NCBI GenBank assembly: GCA_037447215.1
Contig: JBBIHB010000014.1
Span: forward strand, 1 to 64,000
Direction: 5' to 3'
Length of the DNA: 64,000 bases
From: UBA1413 sp037447215
GTDB taxonomy: Bacteria > Bacteroidota > Bacteroidia > Bacteroidales > Prolixibacteraceae
Under the pieces are notes generated by a model. It was not told the origin of the DNA, ran no database searches, and saw only the letters and a list, made by a program, of their open reading frames with translations. Shown in pieces: positions 52,437-61,238 of the stretch. The number at the start of each line of letters is the position of its first letter. The first letter of the stretch is position 1. The position numbers and the translations under genes were made by a program.

Positions 52437-52444
52437 CAAATGTA
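52437..52444 (-). promoter_or_regulatory. Predicted -7 box for the exported protein-AddA unit
   Basis: The minus strand reads TACATTTG (TAnnTTTG), 25 bases before the ATG at 52411. Confidence 0.45.
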
Positions 52445-52538
52445 ACCATTTCGGGCAACACCATAAAAAAGTGATGTTTATTCAGTGTAAATTGTCCATT
52501 AAAAATGTTTAATTTTCGACTTCAAAAAATGATATCAA

Positions 52539-53543
52539 ATGAAGATGTTTATTAAAGCTTTGTTGTTCATAATTATCGTCATTGCCATAGTTTACCTGGT
52601 GGGTCCCGAAGCGCCTAAGCCTGTTCTAAGCCCTGATCTGCCAACACTGCCAGGCGACCTGAATTCTCTTGAATCGACGCTGCTTGACCGGGAGAAATCC
52701 CTTAAACTGAAACCTGACAATGAATCCCGTTTTATCTGGCAAAACGATTCTTTAAGGGAAAGAACCGAGTGGTCTTTGCTCTATCTTCACGGATTTTCGG
52801 CATCGTGGTACGAAGGATTTCCGGTAAATGTGGAGTTTGCCCGCGAATTTGATTGTAATGCATGGTTCCCCAGGCTGGCCGCTCATGGTATGGATACTGT
52901 AGATGCCCTACTGGATATGACCCCCGATGCGCTGTGGGAATCGGCAAAAGAAGCTTTAATAGTTGCACGTAAAATCGGAAAACGTGTTGTAATTATGGGC
53001 ACGTCTACGGGAGGGACCCTTGCACTGAAACTGGCTGCAGAATTTCCCGAATATGTCGATGGACTGATTCTGTATTCTCCCAATGTGAAAATCAACAATT
53101 CATCAGCCTTTCTATTGTCGAAGCCATGGGGATTGCAGATTGCCCGTATGGTGTATAAAAGCAAATACCGGATTACGAACGAAGATTTCTCATCGAAAGA
53201 GTGCCAGTACTGGAATTGTAAATATCGTCTCGAAGCAATTGTTTATCTACAGCAACTGGTTGAAAAAACAATGAAGGAAGAAGTGTTTAAACGGATTACA
53301 TGTCCGGTATTTCTTGGTTATTATTATAAGGATGCGGACAACCAGGACCAGGTTGTAAGGATTGATGCCGCACTCGAAATGTTCTCGGAACTGGAAACCC
53401 CGGATGAAAAGAAGGTTGAAATGGCTTTCCCTGAGGCTGCCAATCATGTTATTGCCGGTGAACTTTTTTCAGGCTCGGTTGATGATGTCAGGAAGGAAAC
53501 ATTCAGGTTTGCATCTGAAATTTTGAGGATTGACCACTTATAA
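52539..53543 (+). CDS. Membrane-anchored alpha/beta hydrolase
   Basis: A 334-residue hydrolase with an N-terminal membrane anchor (FIKALLFIIIVIAIVYLVG). The core shows LLYLHGFSASWYEGF (oxyanion region), nucleophile Ser in MGTSTGGTLALKLA, an acid candidate in GYYYKDADNQDQVV and the catalytic His in AANHVIAGE. It resembles carboxylesterase/monoglyceride lipase-type enzymes. The substrate is unknown. It ends at a clear terminator. Confidence 0.85.
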   Translation: MKMFIKALLFIIIVIAIVYLVGPEAPKPVLSPDLPTLPGDLNSLESTLLDREKSLKLKPDNESRFIWQNDSLRERTEWSLLYLHGFSASWYEGFPVNVEFAREFDCNAWFPRLAAHGMDTVDALLDMTPDALWESAKEALIVARKIGKRVVIMGTSTGGTLALKLAAEFPEYVDGLILYSPNVKINNSSAFLLSKPWGLQIARMVYKSKYRITNEDFSSKECQYWNCKYRLEAIVYLQQLVEKTMKEEVFKRITCPVFLGYYYKDADNQDQVVRIDAALEMFSELETPDEKKVEMAFPEAANHVIAGELFSGSVDDVRKETFRFASEILRIDHL

Positions 53544-53564
53544 TAAAACTGTTGTTACAAAAAA

Positions 53565-53598
53565 ACCAGCATGTCCGTCACGGAGAGCTGGTCTTTTT
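53565..53598 (+). terminator. Intrinsic terminator of the alpha/beta hydrolase
   Basis: Stem ACCAGC / GCTGGT with an inner TCCG / CGGA stem, followed by CTTTTT, 22 bp after the stop codon. Confidence 0.75.
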
Positions 53599-53683
53599 GT
53601 GGAAAGGTCTCACACCAATTCCAATCTTCAAAAAAGCAAAAATAAGGGACTATGAACTAAAAAATCTGTTCAAAAACTATCTT

Positions 53684-54064
53684 CTATCTGCACTTCTTAT
53701 AAAAGTTACGGTATGTCATCAGCAATGAATGCCATTCGTTTTTTCTGGCCAGTTCAGTTTTGTTCGCAGCCGAATTGTAACGGATACAAAAAACTATTAC
53801 TGCTAAAATCAAGGCAACAAGAATTGCCGCACCAAACCATTTAATGATTGGGTCTAATCCACTTATTGCAGAAATACTGAATTCAGTTGACGAAATTTTC
53901 GGTAATAACAACTTGACCACGTTTAAGGCAATTACAGCAAACAGAATTGCACCGATCCATAAATTCCTAACGAGCTTCAGTTTTGTTTCTCTCTCTTCGC
54001 ATAATTCGCGAACCTGACTTGCCTTTTTCCAAACAGCAAAATCATTTTGTATTGCATCAATCAT
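53684..54064 (-). CDS. Two-TM membrane protein of unknown function
   Basis: A 126-residue protein with a charged N-terminal helix (VWKKASQVRELCEERETKLKLVRN) and two membrane segments (LWIGAILFAVIALNVVKLLL and WFGAAILVALILAVIVFCI). The basic C-terminus is ELARKNEWHSLLMTYRNFYKKC. The layout is like small two-TM SLATT-type proteins linked to nucleotide-signalling defence systems, but I cannot confirm that and no partner enzyme is adjacent. A -7 box directly followed by a perfect inverted repeat precedes it. Confidence 0.6.
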   Translation of the reverse strand: MIDAIQNDFAVWKKASQVRELCEERETKLKLVRNLWIGAILFAVIALNVVKLLLPKISSTEFSISAISGLDPIIKWFGAAILVALILAVIVFCIRYNSAANKTELARKNEWHSLLMTYRNFYKKCR

Positions 54065-54128
54065 CTTCTTCCAGATTTTAATTCAACAAAAAAAATCTTA
54101 CAAATTCTAAAAATTTATTATTGCGTCC

Positions 54129-54163
54129 AAACGACATTTTAGGGAAATGTCGTTTCAAATATA
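54129..54163 (-). promoter_or_regulatory. Predicted -7 box with perfect 11-bp inverted repeat
   Basis: On the minus strand TATATTTG (54156-54163) is immediately followed by AAACGACATTT-N5-AAATGTCGTTT (54129-54155). The repeat thus covers the expected transcription start of the two-TM protein gene. It could be an operator or a 5' hairpin. Confidence 0.5.
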
Positions 54164-54450
54164 ATCAATTTTTTTTTTAAATCCAACCACTTACCGTCAA
54201 AAAAATATAATTATTTTTTCGATCATTTTATAAAATTTCTAAATATACATTAGCAATTCACATCCTGCAATTTTTTTACAAATATTTAAATATCTGTATC
54301 TCAATTAGATGAGATATTTATGTATTTGATTTTGGTACGAAATACCGTAGTAATCACGAACTTATTGGTGAAGTTAGAATTAAAAAAATAATGATACACC
54401 ATAATTATTTCGCAAAGTAGCTTATTTTTACGTTTTAAACCTAATGAAAT
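54164..54450. other. AT-rich non-coding region upstream of GH5
   Basis: No gene or RNA recognised. A near-match to a -7 box (TATTTTTA) occurs near 54424, 27 bases before the GH5 start. Confidence 0.4.
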
Positions 54451-55542
54451 ATGAGAAATTATTTACTTCTGCCCCTGTTTGTAACCCTGATTTCCTGCAC
54501 TGGCAAACCTGCTGATGAACGATTTGAAATACGGCTTGGTACAAACGCCGCACATTGGCTTTCGCAAAGCCGGTTAAGGGGGCAGGAAAGGGAAGCATTT
54601 TTTACCGAATCGGATGTTGAAAAAATTGCTTCTTATGGATTTGACCATATCAGGTTACCAGTTGATGAAGAACAATTGTGGGATGAATCAGGTAACCGTA
54701 ATGTTGATGCCTTTGCATTGATGACCAGTTGCATCGACTGGTGTATGAAACACAACCTGAAAGTAATTATCGATCTTCATATTTTAAGGTCCCACCATTT
54801 TAATGCAACAGAAAAGCCACTATGGACCGATCAGGCAGAACAGCAGAAATTTTGTGATTTATGGCGTGATCTTTCAAAAGCGCTGAAAAATTATCCGAAT
54901 AGGATGGTGGCCTATGAATTGATGAATGAGGCTGTTGCCGATGACCCTGAGCAGTGGAACCAATTGTTAACCAAAGCCACTGCTGCTATACGCGCAACCG
55001 AACCTTTCAGGACTATTGTAATCGGTTCAAACCGATGGCAGAGTTACCAAACATTTGATGTACTGAGAGTTCCTGAAAATGATCCGTATATCCTGTTGAG
55101 TTTTCACTTTTACGAACCATTTCTGTTAACCCATGTTGCTGCCAGCTGGACAAATATACGGAATTTTCAAGGGCCTGTGCATTATCCGGGCATAATCCTT
55201 ACTCAGGAAGAGTATGAGCAACTGCCTGATGATATAAAACCACAGGTGAGTTGGTGGGTTGGCCGTGAATTCAATAAAGAAGTTTTAGCCGATATGTTTG
55301 CTAAACCTCTTGCCAAAGCCAGGGAACTTGGTTTGCCTCTTTATTGTGGCGAGTACGGAATTGTGGCAAATGCTCCATCGGCTGACCGTATGAGGTGGTA
55401 TGCCGATGTGGTTGAACTTTTTAACGAAATGGGGATCAGCTCGGCAAACTGGAATTATAAAAGCACTAATTTTGGCTTAATAAATAGTGATGGATCGGCC
55501 AATACCGAACTTATTGAAATAATTACAGGTAAAAATAAATAA
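54451..55542 (+). CDS. Glycoside hydrolase family 5 lipoprotein (endoglucanase-like)
   Basis: A 363-residue predicted lipoprotein (lipobox LVTLISC-like, Cys16). The GH5 barrel has YGFDHIRLPVDEEQLW, KVIIDLHILRSHH, acid/base Glu at about 160 (AYELMNEAV) and nucleophile Glu at about 301 (LYCGEYGI), with FHFYEPFLLTHVAASW between. All key catalytic residues are present. The likely substrate is a beta-glucan or mannan; the GH5 subfamily is not determinable here. It is followed by an outer-membrane barrel 40 bp downstream. Confidence 0.88.
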   Translation: MRNYLLLPLFVTLISCTGKPADERFEIRLGTNAAHWLSQSRLRGQEREAFFTESDVEKIASYGFDHIRLPVDEEQLWDESGNRNVDAFALMTSCIDWCMKHNLKVIIDLHILRSHHFNATEKPLWTDQAEQQKFCDLWRDLSKALKNYPNRMVAYELMNEAVADDPEQWNQLLTKATAAIRATEPFRTIVIGSNRWQSYQTFDVLRVPENDPYILLSFHFYEPFLLTHVAASWTNIRNFQGPVHYPGIILTQEEYEQLPDDIKPQVSWWVGREFNKEVLADMFAKPLAKARELGLPLYCGEYGIVANAPSADRMRWYADVVELFNEMGISSANWNYKSTNFGLINSDGSANTELIEIITGKNK

Positions 55543-55582
55543 GACTAAAGATTTATTAATTAACAATTAAAAGCCTTATAGG

Positions 55583-56899
55583 ATGAGAAAGACGTTGGTT
55601 TTTATTATGTTGATTGCCTTGTCAATCACTTTGTCGGCGCAGGACAAAACCGTCGCCAAATCTGGATGGAATTTTGGGGCCCTCCCAACGATTACATTCG
55701 ATACCGATCTCGGATTTCAATACGGTGCATTGGTCGATCTGTACAACTATGGTGATGGAAGCCGTTTCCCGAATTATAACCATAAACTTTATTTTGAGGT
55801 CTCCCGTTTTACAAAAGGGAGTGCCATAAACCGCTTTTATTACGATTCGGACAGGTTGATCGAAGGACTGCAAACCTCATTCGACCTCAGCTATCTGACC
55901 GACCAGGCCTACGATTTTTATGGCTTCAACGGTTACGATGCTGTTGTCAATTCAGGTTGGATCGATACCGATAGTCCCGATTATAAAACAAGAATGTATT
56001 ATAAATACGACAGGAAATTGTTCAGGATGAAACTGGATGTACAGGGTAAACTATCAGGCGATAACCTGCGCTGGATTGGGGGATTCAACCTTCAGAATTT
56101 TAAAATTGCCTCTGTTGACATCGAAAAGTTGAATAAGGGTAAAGAGGATGCCGATAAATTACCACCGCAGGAAGGACTTTTTGAAAAGTACCAGCATTGG
56201 GGCATCATATCGGAAGATGAAGCAGATGGCGGGTTTGTACCTACACTGAAAGCCGGAGTGACTTATGATAGTCGTGATAACCGCCCAAACCCGATGAAGG
56301 GGGTATGGACTGAAGCTGTTGTGGAAGGTGCTCCTGGTTTTCTGGGCACCGAAAGTTCGTTTGCAAAAATTGCACTGATTCACAGGCAGTATTTCACTTT
56401 GGTTCCTGATGATTTGTCGCTGGTTTACCGCCTTGCATATCAGACAACACTTGCCGGCGATGTGCCTTTTTACTATCAGTCGCAGGTTATGACGTCGGTA
56501 TTGACTGGTGCCCTCAGTGAAGGCATCGGTGGTGCCAAAACCATTCGGGGAATTTACCGGAACAGGGTAGTGGGCGATGGATTCTTTTACGGTAATATTG
56601 AAATGCGCTGGAAATTTGTACGATTTAATTTTATCAACAACAACTTTTACCTCGGATTGAACGGCTTTACTGACTTCGGCCAGGTTACCAACAAAATTTC
56701 GGTAACACCCCAAAATGCTACGGTTGTTAACCGCAGCTCATATTTTAATGATAATGCCGAAACCTTACACATTTCGTATGGTGCCGGACTTCGGATTGCC
56801 ATGAACGAAAACTTTGTTATAGCGGTTGACTATGGCCGTGCTGTTAAAGAGCAGGATGGTAAATCGGGAATGTACATTGGCCTGAATTATTTATTTTAA
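55583..56899 (+). CDS. Omp85/BamA-TamA-like outer-membrane barrel
   Basis: A 438-residue exported barrel (signal peptide MRKTLVFIMLIALSITLSAQ) related to the bacterial surface antigen (Omp85 C-terminal) family. Evidence: KAGVTYDSRDNRPNPMKGVWTEAVVEGAP, the GGAKTIRGIYRNRVVGDGFFYGNIEMRWKF segment resembling the conserved (V/I)RG(F/Y) loop, and a terminal aromatic strand GMYIGLNYLF. No POTRA domain is present, so it resembles short patatin-type or stand-alone Omp85 proteins. It lies between GH5 and a beta-lactamase-like lipoprotein. Confidence 0.8.
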   Translation: MRKTLVFIMLIALSITLSAQDKTVAKSGWNFGALPTITFDTDLGFQYGALVDLYNYGDGSRFPNYNHKLYFEVSRFTKGSAINRFYYDSDRLIEGLQTSFDLSYLTDQAYDFYGFNGYDAVVNSGWIDTDSPDYKTRMYYKYDRKLFRMKLDVQGKLSGDNLRWIGGFNLQNFKIASVDIEKLNKGKEDADKLPPQEGLFEKYQHWGIISEDEADGGFVPTLKAGVTYDSRDNRPNPMKGVWTEAVVEGAPGFLGTESSFAKIALIHRQYFTLVPDDLSLVYRLAYQTTLAGDVPFYYQSQVMTSVLTGALSEGIGGAKTIRGIYRNRVVGDGFFYGNIEMRWKFVRFNFINNNFYLGLNGFTDFGQVTNKISVTPQNATVVNRSSYFNDNAETLHISYGAGLRIAMNENFVIAVDYGRAVKEQDGKSGMYIGLNYLF

Positions 56900-56920
56900 T
56901 GAATTTATAACTATTGGAAT

Positions 56921-58132
56921 ATGAGTAATTTGAAATTTTTTTCTTTTATTTTTGCAGGCGTCATCTTCTTACATATTGCCTGCACACCCAACGGGAAAAA
57001 AAGCCTCAATAATGTTTCCGTTTTATCGGGCGATTCGCTGCAGGCTGCCGTTGAATTGGTTCAGCAATATGTTGATAGTGGCAAATTAGCCGGAATTTCG
57101 ATTTTAGTCATTCACAACAATGAGAAAGTATTACAAAAAAACTTTGGATTTGCCGATATTGGCAACAACAAACCGGTTGATGACAATACCATTTTCCGAA
57201 TTTTTTCAATGACAAAACCGGTAACCGCAGCCGCTTTGATGATTTTATACGATGAGGGTAAATTTCAGCTCGATGATAAAGTTTCTGATTTTATACCTGA
57301 ATTTGCCAACACCAAAGTTTATAATTCCGAAACCAAAACCCTGGAACCTCAAAATACACCAATGACCATCAGGCATTTGCTCACCCATACTTCGGGATTA
57401 ACTTACGGCTGGGATCAAAATAGTTATGTTGATTCGTTGTATCGGGTAACAAAAGCAGCAGGTTGGGACGCCCCTCTGGAGGAAAAAATGAAAATTCTGG
57501 CTGGTATTCCATTGAAATTTCAACCCGGGACGCGTTATGAATACAGCGTTTCAATTGATGTTGCAGGATACATTGTTGAAGTTATTTCAGGCTTGCCTTT
57601 CGATGTTTTCCTGAAAACAAAAATCTTCGGGCCATTGAAAATGGAAGATACCGGATTTTTTGTGCCAGAAGAAAAAGTCAGCCGGTTTGCTTTGTTATAT
57701 TCCCGCGATAAGGAAGGAAGATTAAAAGGGCCTGATAATCCGTCGGACGATAATTTCAGGAAACCTACGGTACATTTTTCCGGTGGTGGCGGGCTTGTTT
57801 CCACTATTGGCGATTATTCGCGGTTTGCTATGATGTTGCTGAACGGTGGAGAACTTGAAGGGGTAAGGGTTTTAAACAAACCAACTGTTGAAATGATAAT
57901 GTCGAACCAGTTGCCAGCTGGTGTTGATTACGAAAATGGCGGCAGTTACGGGCTGGGTGGATTTGTGGACCCTGAAAAAGGAACATACGGTTGGAGTGGT
58001 GCAGCTTCAACCCATTTTGTTGTCAATAAGAAAAACAATATAGTTATTATTGTCTGTACACAGTTTATGCCCTTCAATATTGAACATGCCCTGAAATTTA
58101 TTGAAAAAGTTGAAAGTGCAGTAACTCAATAA
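56921..58132 (+). CDS. Class C beta-lactamase-like serine hydrolase lipoprotein
   Basis: A 403-residue predicted lipoprotein (ILHIAC, Cys about 21). The catalytic Ser-x2-Lys is in FSMTKPVTAAALM, the Tyr position is EYSVSIDVAGYIVE, and LLTHTSGLTYGWDQNSYV and YGWSGAASTHFVV complete the family pattern. Such proteins are often esterases or peptidases rather than antibiotic-hydrolysing enzymes, and nothing here shows beta-lactam activity. It ends before a strong bidirectional terminator. Confidence 0.88.
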   Translation: MSNLKFFSFIFAGVIFLHIACTPNGKKSLNNVSVLSGDSLQAAVELVQQYVDSGKLAGISILVIHNNEKVLQKNFGFADIGNNKPVDDNTIFRIFSMTKPVTAAALMILYDEGKFQLDDKVSDFIPEFANTKVYNSETKTLEPQNTPMTIRHLLTHTSGLTYGWDQNSYVDSLYRVTKAAGWDAPLEEKMKILAGIPLKFQPGTRYEYSVSIDVAGYIVEVISGLPFDVFLKTKIFGPLKMEDTGFFVPEEKVSRFALLYSRDKEGRLKGPDNPSDDNFRKPTVHFSGGGGLVSTIGDYSRFAMMLLNGGELEGVRVLNKPTVEMIMSNQLPAGVDYENGGSYGLGGFVDPEKGTYGWSGAASTHFVVNKKNNIVIIVCTQFMPFNIEHALKFIEKVESAVTQ

Positions 58133-58220
58133 ATCCTGCCTAAATGCACATTCTGTTAAATCCGGAAAGTAGCCTGGACTGAATTTGCTGCATCAGAAGG
58201 TTTGAGTTATAGACAGTAAA

Positions 58221-58257
58221 AAAGATTCCCTAGCCAGAAAGCCAGGGAATCTTTTTT
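58221..58257. terminator. Bidirectional intrinsic terminator
   Basis: AAAAAAGATTCCCT...AGGGAATCTTTTTT: a perfect stem with A and T tracts on both sides, between the convergent serine hydrolase and GH43 genes. Confidence 0.9.
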
Positions 58258-58296
58258 AAACTAAGTTTAATGCAACCTCTTTAATTTCATCCATCC

Positions 58297-60393
58297 TTAT
58301 TTCTCGGCAAACACAACCCTGAATGTTTTTACAATGTTATTGTAGTCAAATTTCACTTCTGCCATTCCTGTTATTGATTCAGCTTGTTTAACAGACACTT
58401 TTACATTCGGATTGTCCGAAGAAGCAGTAATAATGGGTATTCCTGAAACATTGGATGGAATTTTGTAAGCAGCTTCATAAAGATCGTATCCTGAAATCCC
58501 ATTTGCATTGGTTGACCTTACCGGAAAAGGAGGCAAATCGATCGCAACCCCGTTGACACTTATACTTACCTTAGGCGCAACCGGGCGATTAATATTCTTT
58601 TGATCTGAACTGAAACCAAGTCCCACTAAATCAAAAAGTCCATCCTGACCTGTACCTTCGGCAACAAGGAAAATAGCATGTTTTTTATCCAGGTGATCAA
58701 CAAAAGCCGATACATCGACCGTAAATTTTGATATTTCCTCTACTGAATTTGCCGGAACGATTATCTCACCGATTTTTTTACCTTTCCATATAGCATTGTC
58801 CCACGGGCCGTCTAACCATACATTCACCTTAAAAGAATTTTTTGTTTTGGGTGTCAGAAATAGATTAAACGCAGTTTTGTTGCCTGGTTTTGTTCCTTCG
58901 AAGGCTTTAAGCCCTTTTTTGTCTTTGTCGAGCCCACCGAAACCAAAATACTTGTACCCGATTATATCACCATTTAATACATTTGCAACAGGCATATTGT
59001 TATCCCAGATGTCCCATGTATCCTGCTGACTGTTTGTGTTTGACAGGTAGCAAGCATATCCGGCAGAATAATATTGGTAAGGATCGAGGCCATAAATATG
59101 GAACCCTTCCGAAGTTACTTCGGCACCTGTATATTCCCGGCCCTGGCTGTCTTTTGCAGTCCATATTTCATTTTCGGAATAAGGGTCGTATGCCCTTATT
59201 TTTACATAACCCCCTTCAGCTACCGGCTTTTCATTCCATTCGATGGTAATTGGGGCTACCATTGGCTGGCGTGCATTTCCAAAACCCCTTGGAGCCCTGT
59301 GATAGGTTACATACCATTGATTGTTTATCAATTCAATACTGCCGTGTGTATTGTGCCCAGAATAGCTTATCTGAAGAGTTGTTCCGTCCTGTCCCGGAAC
59401 TACAGCACGCGAATCGACCAGCACACCCCCGCTTTTCCATGGGCCAAGCGGAGAATCGCCATAAGCATAACGTAATGCTGAGTTGGTACTGCTTAATCCA
59501 TAATCGGGTCCTGAATAACCACTGTAAACCCACACATATTTATTGCCAACCTTCCGTATGGAAGCAGCTTCGAAAAAGTTGAACATACCAAGGTCCTGTC
59601 CCGGGTAAACATGAGGATAAACAGTTCCCTCCGGATCCCTAATGACACCGTACCTTGAGCTGGCTGGAATAAAACGGTCGATTATCTGTGTTCCGGGACG
59701 GAGTGAATACATGGTATTCTGATCAAGCTGAGCTGCCAACGACCGCTGGAAGCCCCAGTAACCATAAGCCCTGAAACCTATTTCATAATCAGGGTCGTTT
59801 GGATCGGTGATGTATTCAATATATACCGATGGGTCAAATCCCATGATACTTCCGGGAATGGTGCTTTTTCCGTCTTCTGTCATATTGATTGGGGTGAAGG
59901 GACCATCCGGGCGGCTTCCTTTGGCTACCATTGGCTCACGGTTCCGACCACGACTGTGCGGATAGAGATAATATTCCTTTGTTCCGTCTTTCCTTTTCAC
60001 CTCTACAAGGTCAGGGGCATACATTACATCCCATTGTCCATCAATCGGGTAGGTAAAAACCGGACCTTCATCGCGCCAGCTCGAAAGGTCTTCAACAGGT
60101 GCCGACCAAACCCGTATATCTGGTCCGCAATAGCTGGTGAATCTCACGTCGTGTGAACCTATTATGTAAAAGCGGTATTTGCCTGGATTGTCGGGGTCTT
60201 CAAAAACCCGGGGCTCTCCGTCGGGTAAATGTTCCCAAAGTGGCAAATATGGATTTCCAACTGCCTGATGGGTGAGTTTTGCTGAGGTTTGGGAATTCTT
60301 CGACTGACTATTGCCAATTAATGGAATCAGGAACATGGCTGCTGATAATAAAATCGCCGAAATCCAATTCATTAAAAATTTTACCTTCATCAT
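58297..60393 (-). CDS. Exported glycoside hydrolase family 43 protein
   Basis: A 698-residue exported enzyme (signal peptide about 1-30). GH43 five-bladed propeller: base Asp region GEPRVFEDPDNPGKYRFYIIGSHD, the pKa-modulating Asp in MYAPDLVEV, and the acid Glu in FFEAASIRKVGNKYVWVYSGY; HGSIELINNQWYVTYHRAP follows. Residues ~430-700 include a CBM6-like/beta-sandwich region (TAFNLFLTPKTKNSFKVNVWLDG) and a bacterial Ig-like end. It probably releases arabinose or xylose from plant polysaccharide. No SusC/D pair is near it. Confidence 0.85.
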   Translation of the reverse strand: MMKVKFLMNWISAILLSAAMFLIPLIGNSQSKNSQTSAKLTHQAVGNPYLPLWEHLPDGEPRVFEDPDNPGKYRFYIIGSHDVRFTSYCGPDIRVWSAPVEDLSSWRDEGPVFTYPIDGQWDVMYAPDLVEVKRKDGTKEYYLYPHSRGRNREPMVAKGSRPDGPFTPINMTEDGKSTIPGSIMGFDPSVYIEYITDPNDPDYEIGFRAYGYWGFQRSLAAQLDQNTMYSLRPGTQIIDRFIPASSRYGVIRDPEGTVYPHVYPGQDLGMFNFFEAASIRKVGNKYVWVYSGYSGPDYGLSSTNSALRYAYGDSPLGPWKSGGVLVDSRAVVPGQDGTTLQISYSGHNTHGSIELINNQWYVTYHRAPRGFGNARQPMVAPITIEWNEKPVAEGGYVKIRAYDPYSENEIWTAKDSQGREYTGAEVTSEGFHIYGLDPYQYYSAGYACYLSNTNSQQDTWDIWDNNMPVANVLNGDIIGYKYFGFGGLDKDKKGLKAFEGTKPGNKTAFNLFLTPKTKNSFKVNVWLDGPWDNAIWKGKKIGEIIVPANSVEEISKFTVDVSAFVDHLDKKHAIFLVAEGTGQDGLFDLVGLGFSSDQKNINRPVAPKVSISVNGVAIDLPPFPVRSTNANGISGYDLYEAAYKIPSNVSGIPIITASSDNPNVKVSVKQAESITGMAEVKFDYNNIVKTFRVVFAEK

Positions 60394-60566
60394 GATTTGT
60401 TTTATTTTTGAAATTTTGATTGATTATATTCCTCAAATACTATTTTATGCCGCTAAAATCAAAACTGCAAGGTAGTAAAATAGGTTAATAACATATATTA
60501 AAATTGGATAATGAGTTTAAGTTTTTGGATAAAATAAACTTCTCTGAAAAACAATCAAAGGATATA

Positions 60567-60574
60567 TAAATTTG
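60567..60574 (+). promoter_or_regulatory. Predicted -7 box for the HMA-AraC regulator
   Basis: TAAATTTG matches TAnnTTTG, 19 bases before the ATG at 60593. Confidence 0.5.
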
Positions 60575-60592
60575 TAAAAAAATCAATGTATA

Positions 60593-61153
60593 ATGAAGCT
60601 TCATATCAGGAATATGGTTTGTACCCGCTGTAAAATAATGGTTAAATCAGTTATGGAAAATATTGGATTAAAGGTTATTACTGTTGAATTGGGAGAAGTT
60701 TTTCTGGATAGGGAGTTGACAGAAAAAGAAAGAATTGAGGCCGAAAGATTGTTACAAGAATTAGGGTTTTCAATTATTGAAGACAAAAAAAGTCAGATGA
60801 TTGAAAAAATAAAAACCCTGATCATCGAACTGGTACATCGTCAGGACAATCAACTTAAAACCAATCTTTCAGAATATTTATCAGGCTATTTTTCACACGA
60901 TTACAATTATCTTTCAAACCTGTTTTCGGTTGTGGAGGGCACCACCATCGAGAGGTATTACATCGCCCAAAAGATTGAAAAGGTGAAAGAGTTATTGGTT
61001 TACGACGAACTAACATTAAGTGAAATTGCCTGGAAGCTCAACTATTCAAGTGTGGCACATCTGAGCAATCAATTTAAAAAAGCTACCGGGCTTACTCCGT
61101 TATTTTTTAAAAATTTGAAAAACAATCGGCGCAAACCATTGGATGAGGTTTAA
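60593..61153 (+). CDS. HMA-AraC fusion regulator (probable copper sensor)
   Basis: A 186-residue regulator. Residues 1-62 have the ferredoxin-like heavy-metal-associated fold with Met8-x-Cys10-x2-Cys13 (MVCTRCKIMV) and the LLQELGFSII end. Residues ~85-180 are an AraC-type double helix-turn-helix (SYISLF-like NYLSNLFSVVEGTTIERYY, then LSEIAWKLNYSSVAHLSNQFKKATGLTP). A direct metal ligand joined to a DNA-binding domain suggests control of the adjacent copA by copper or silver, which is inference. The copA gene starts 85 bp downstream. Confidence 0.83.
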   Translation: MKLHIRNMVCTRCKIMVKSVMENIGLKVITVELGEVFLDRELTEKERIEAERLLQELGFSIIEDKKSQMIEKIKTLIIELVHRQDNQLKTNLSEYLSGYFSHDYNYLSNLFSVVEGTTIERYYIAQKIEKVKELLVYDELTLSEIAWKLNYSSVAHLSNQFKKATGLTPLFFKNLKNNRRKPLDEV

Positions 61154-61209
61154 AATTCTACAAATCTTTCCGGAAATTTTATAACATCTATGTCTTTATT
61201 AATACACAA

Positions 61210-61224
61210 TTTTACGGTGTAAAA
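61210..61224. promoter_or_regulatory. Small palindrome TTTTAC-GGT-GTAAAA upstream of copA
   Basis: A perfect 6-bp inverted repeat 15 bases before the copA start, a candidate binding site for the adjacent regulator. Confidence 0.3.
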
Positions 61225-61238
61225 TACATGGATGAAAT

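Noticed and set aside
56159..56713. A 184-codon minus-strand frame opposite the Omp85-like gene
   Set aside because: Antisense shadow of a well-supported barrel protein.
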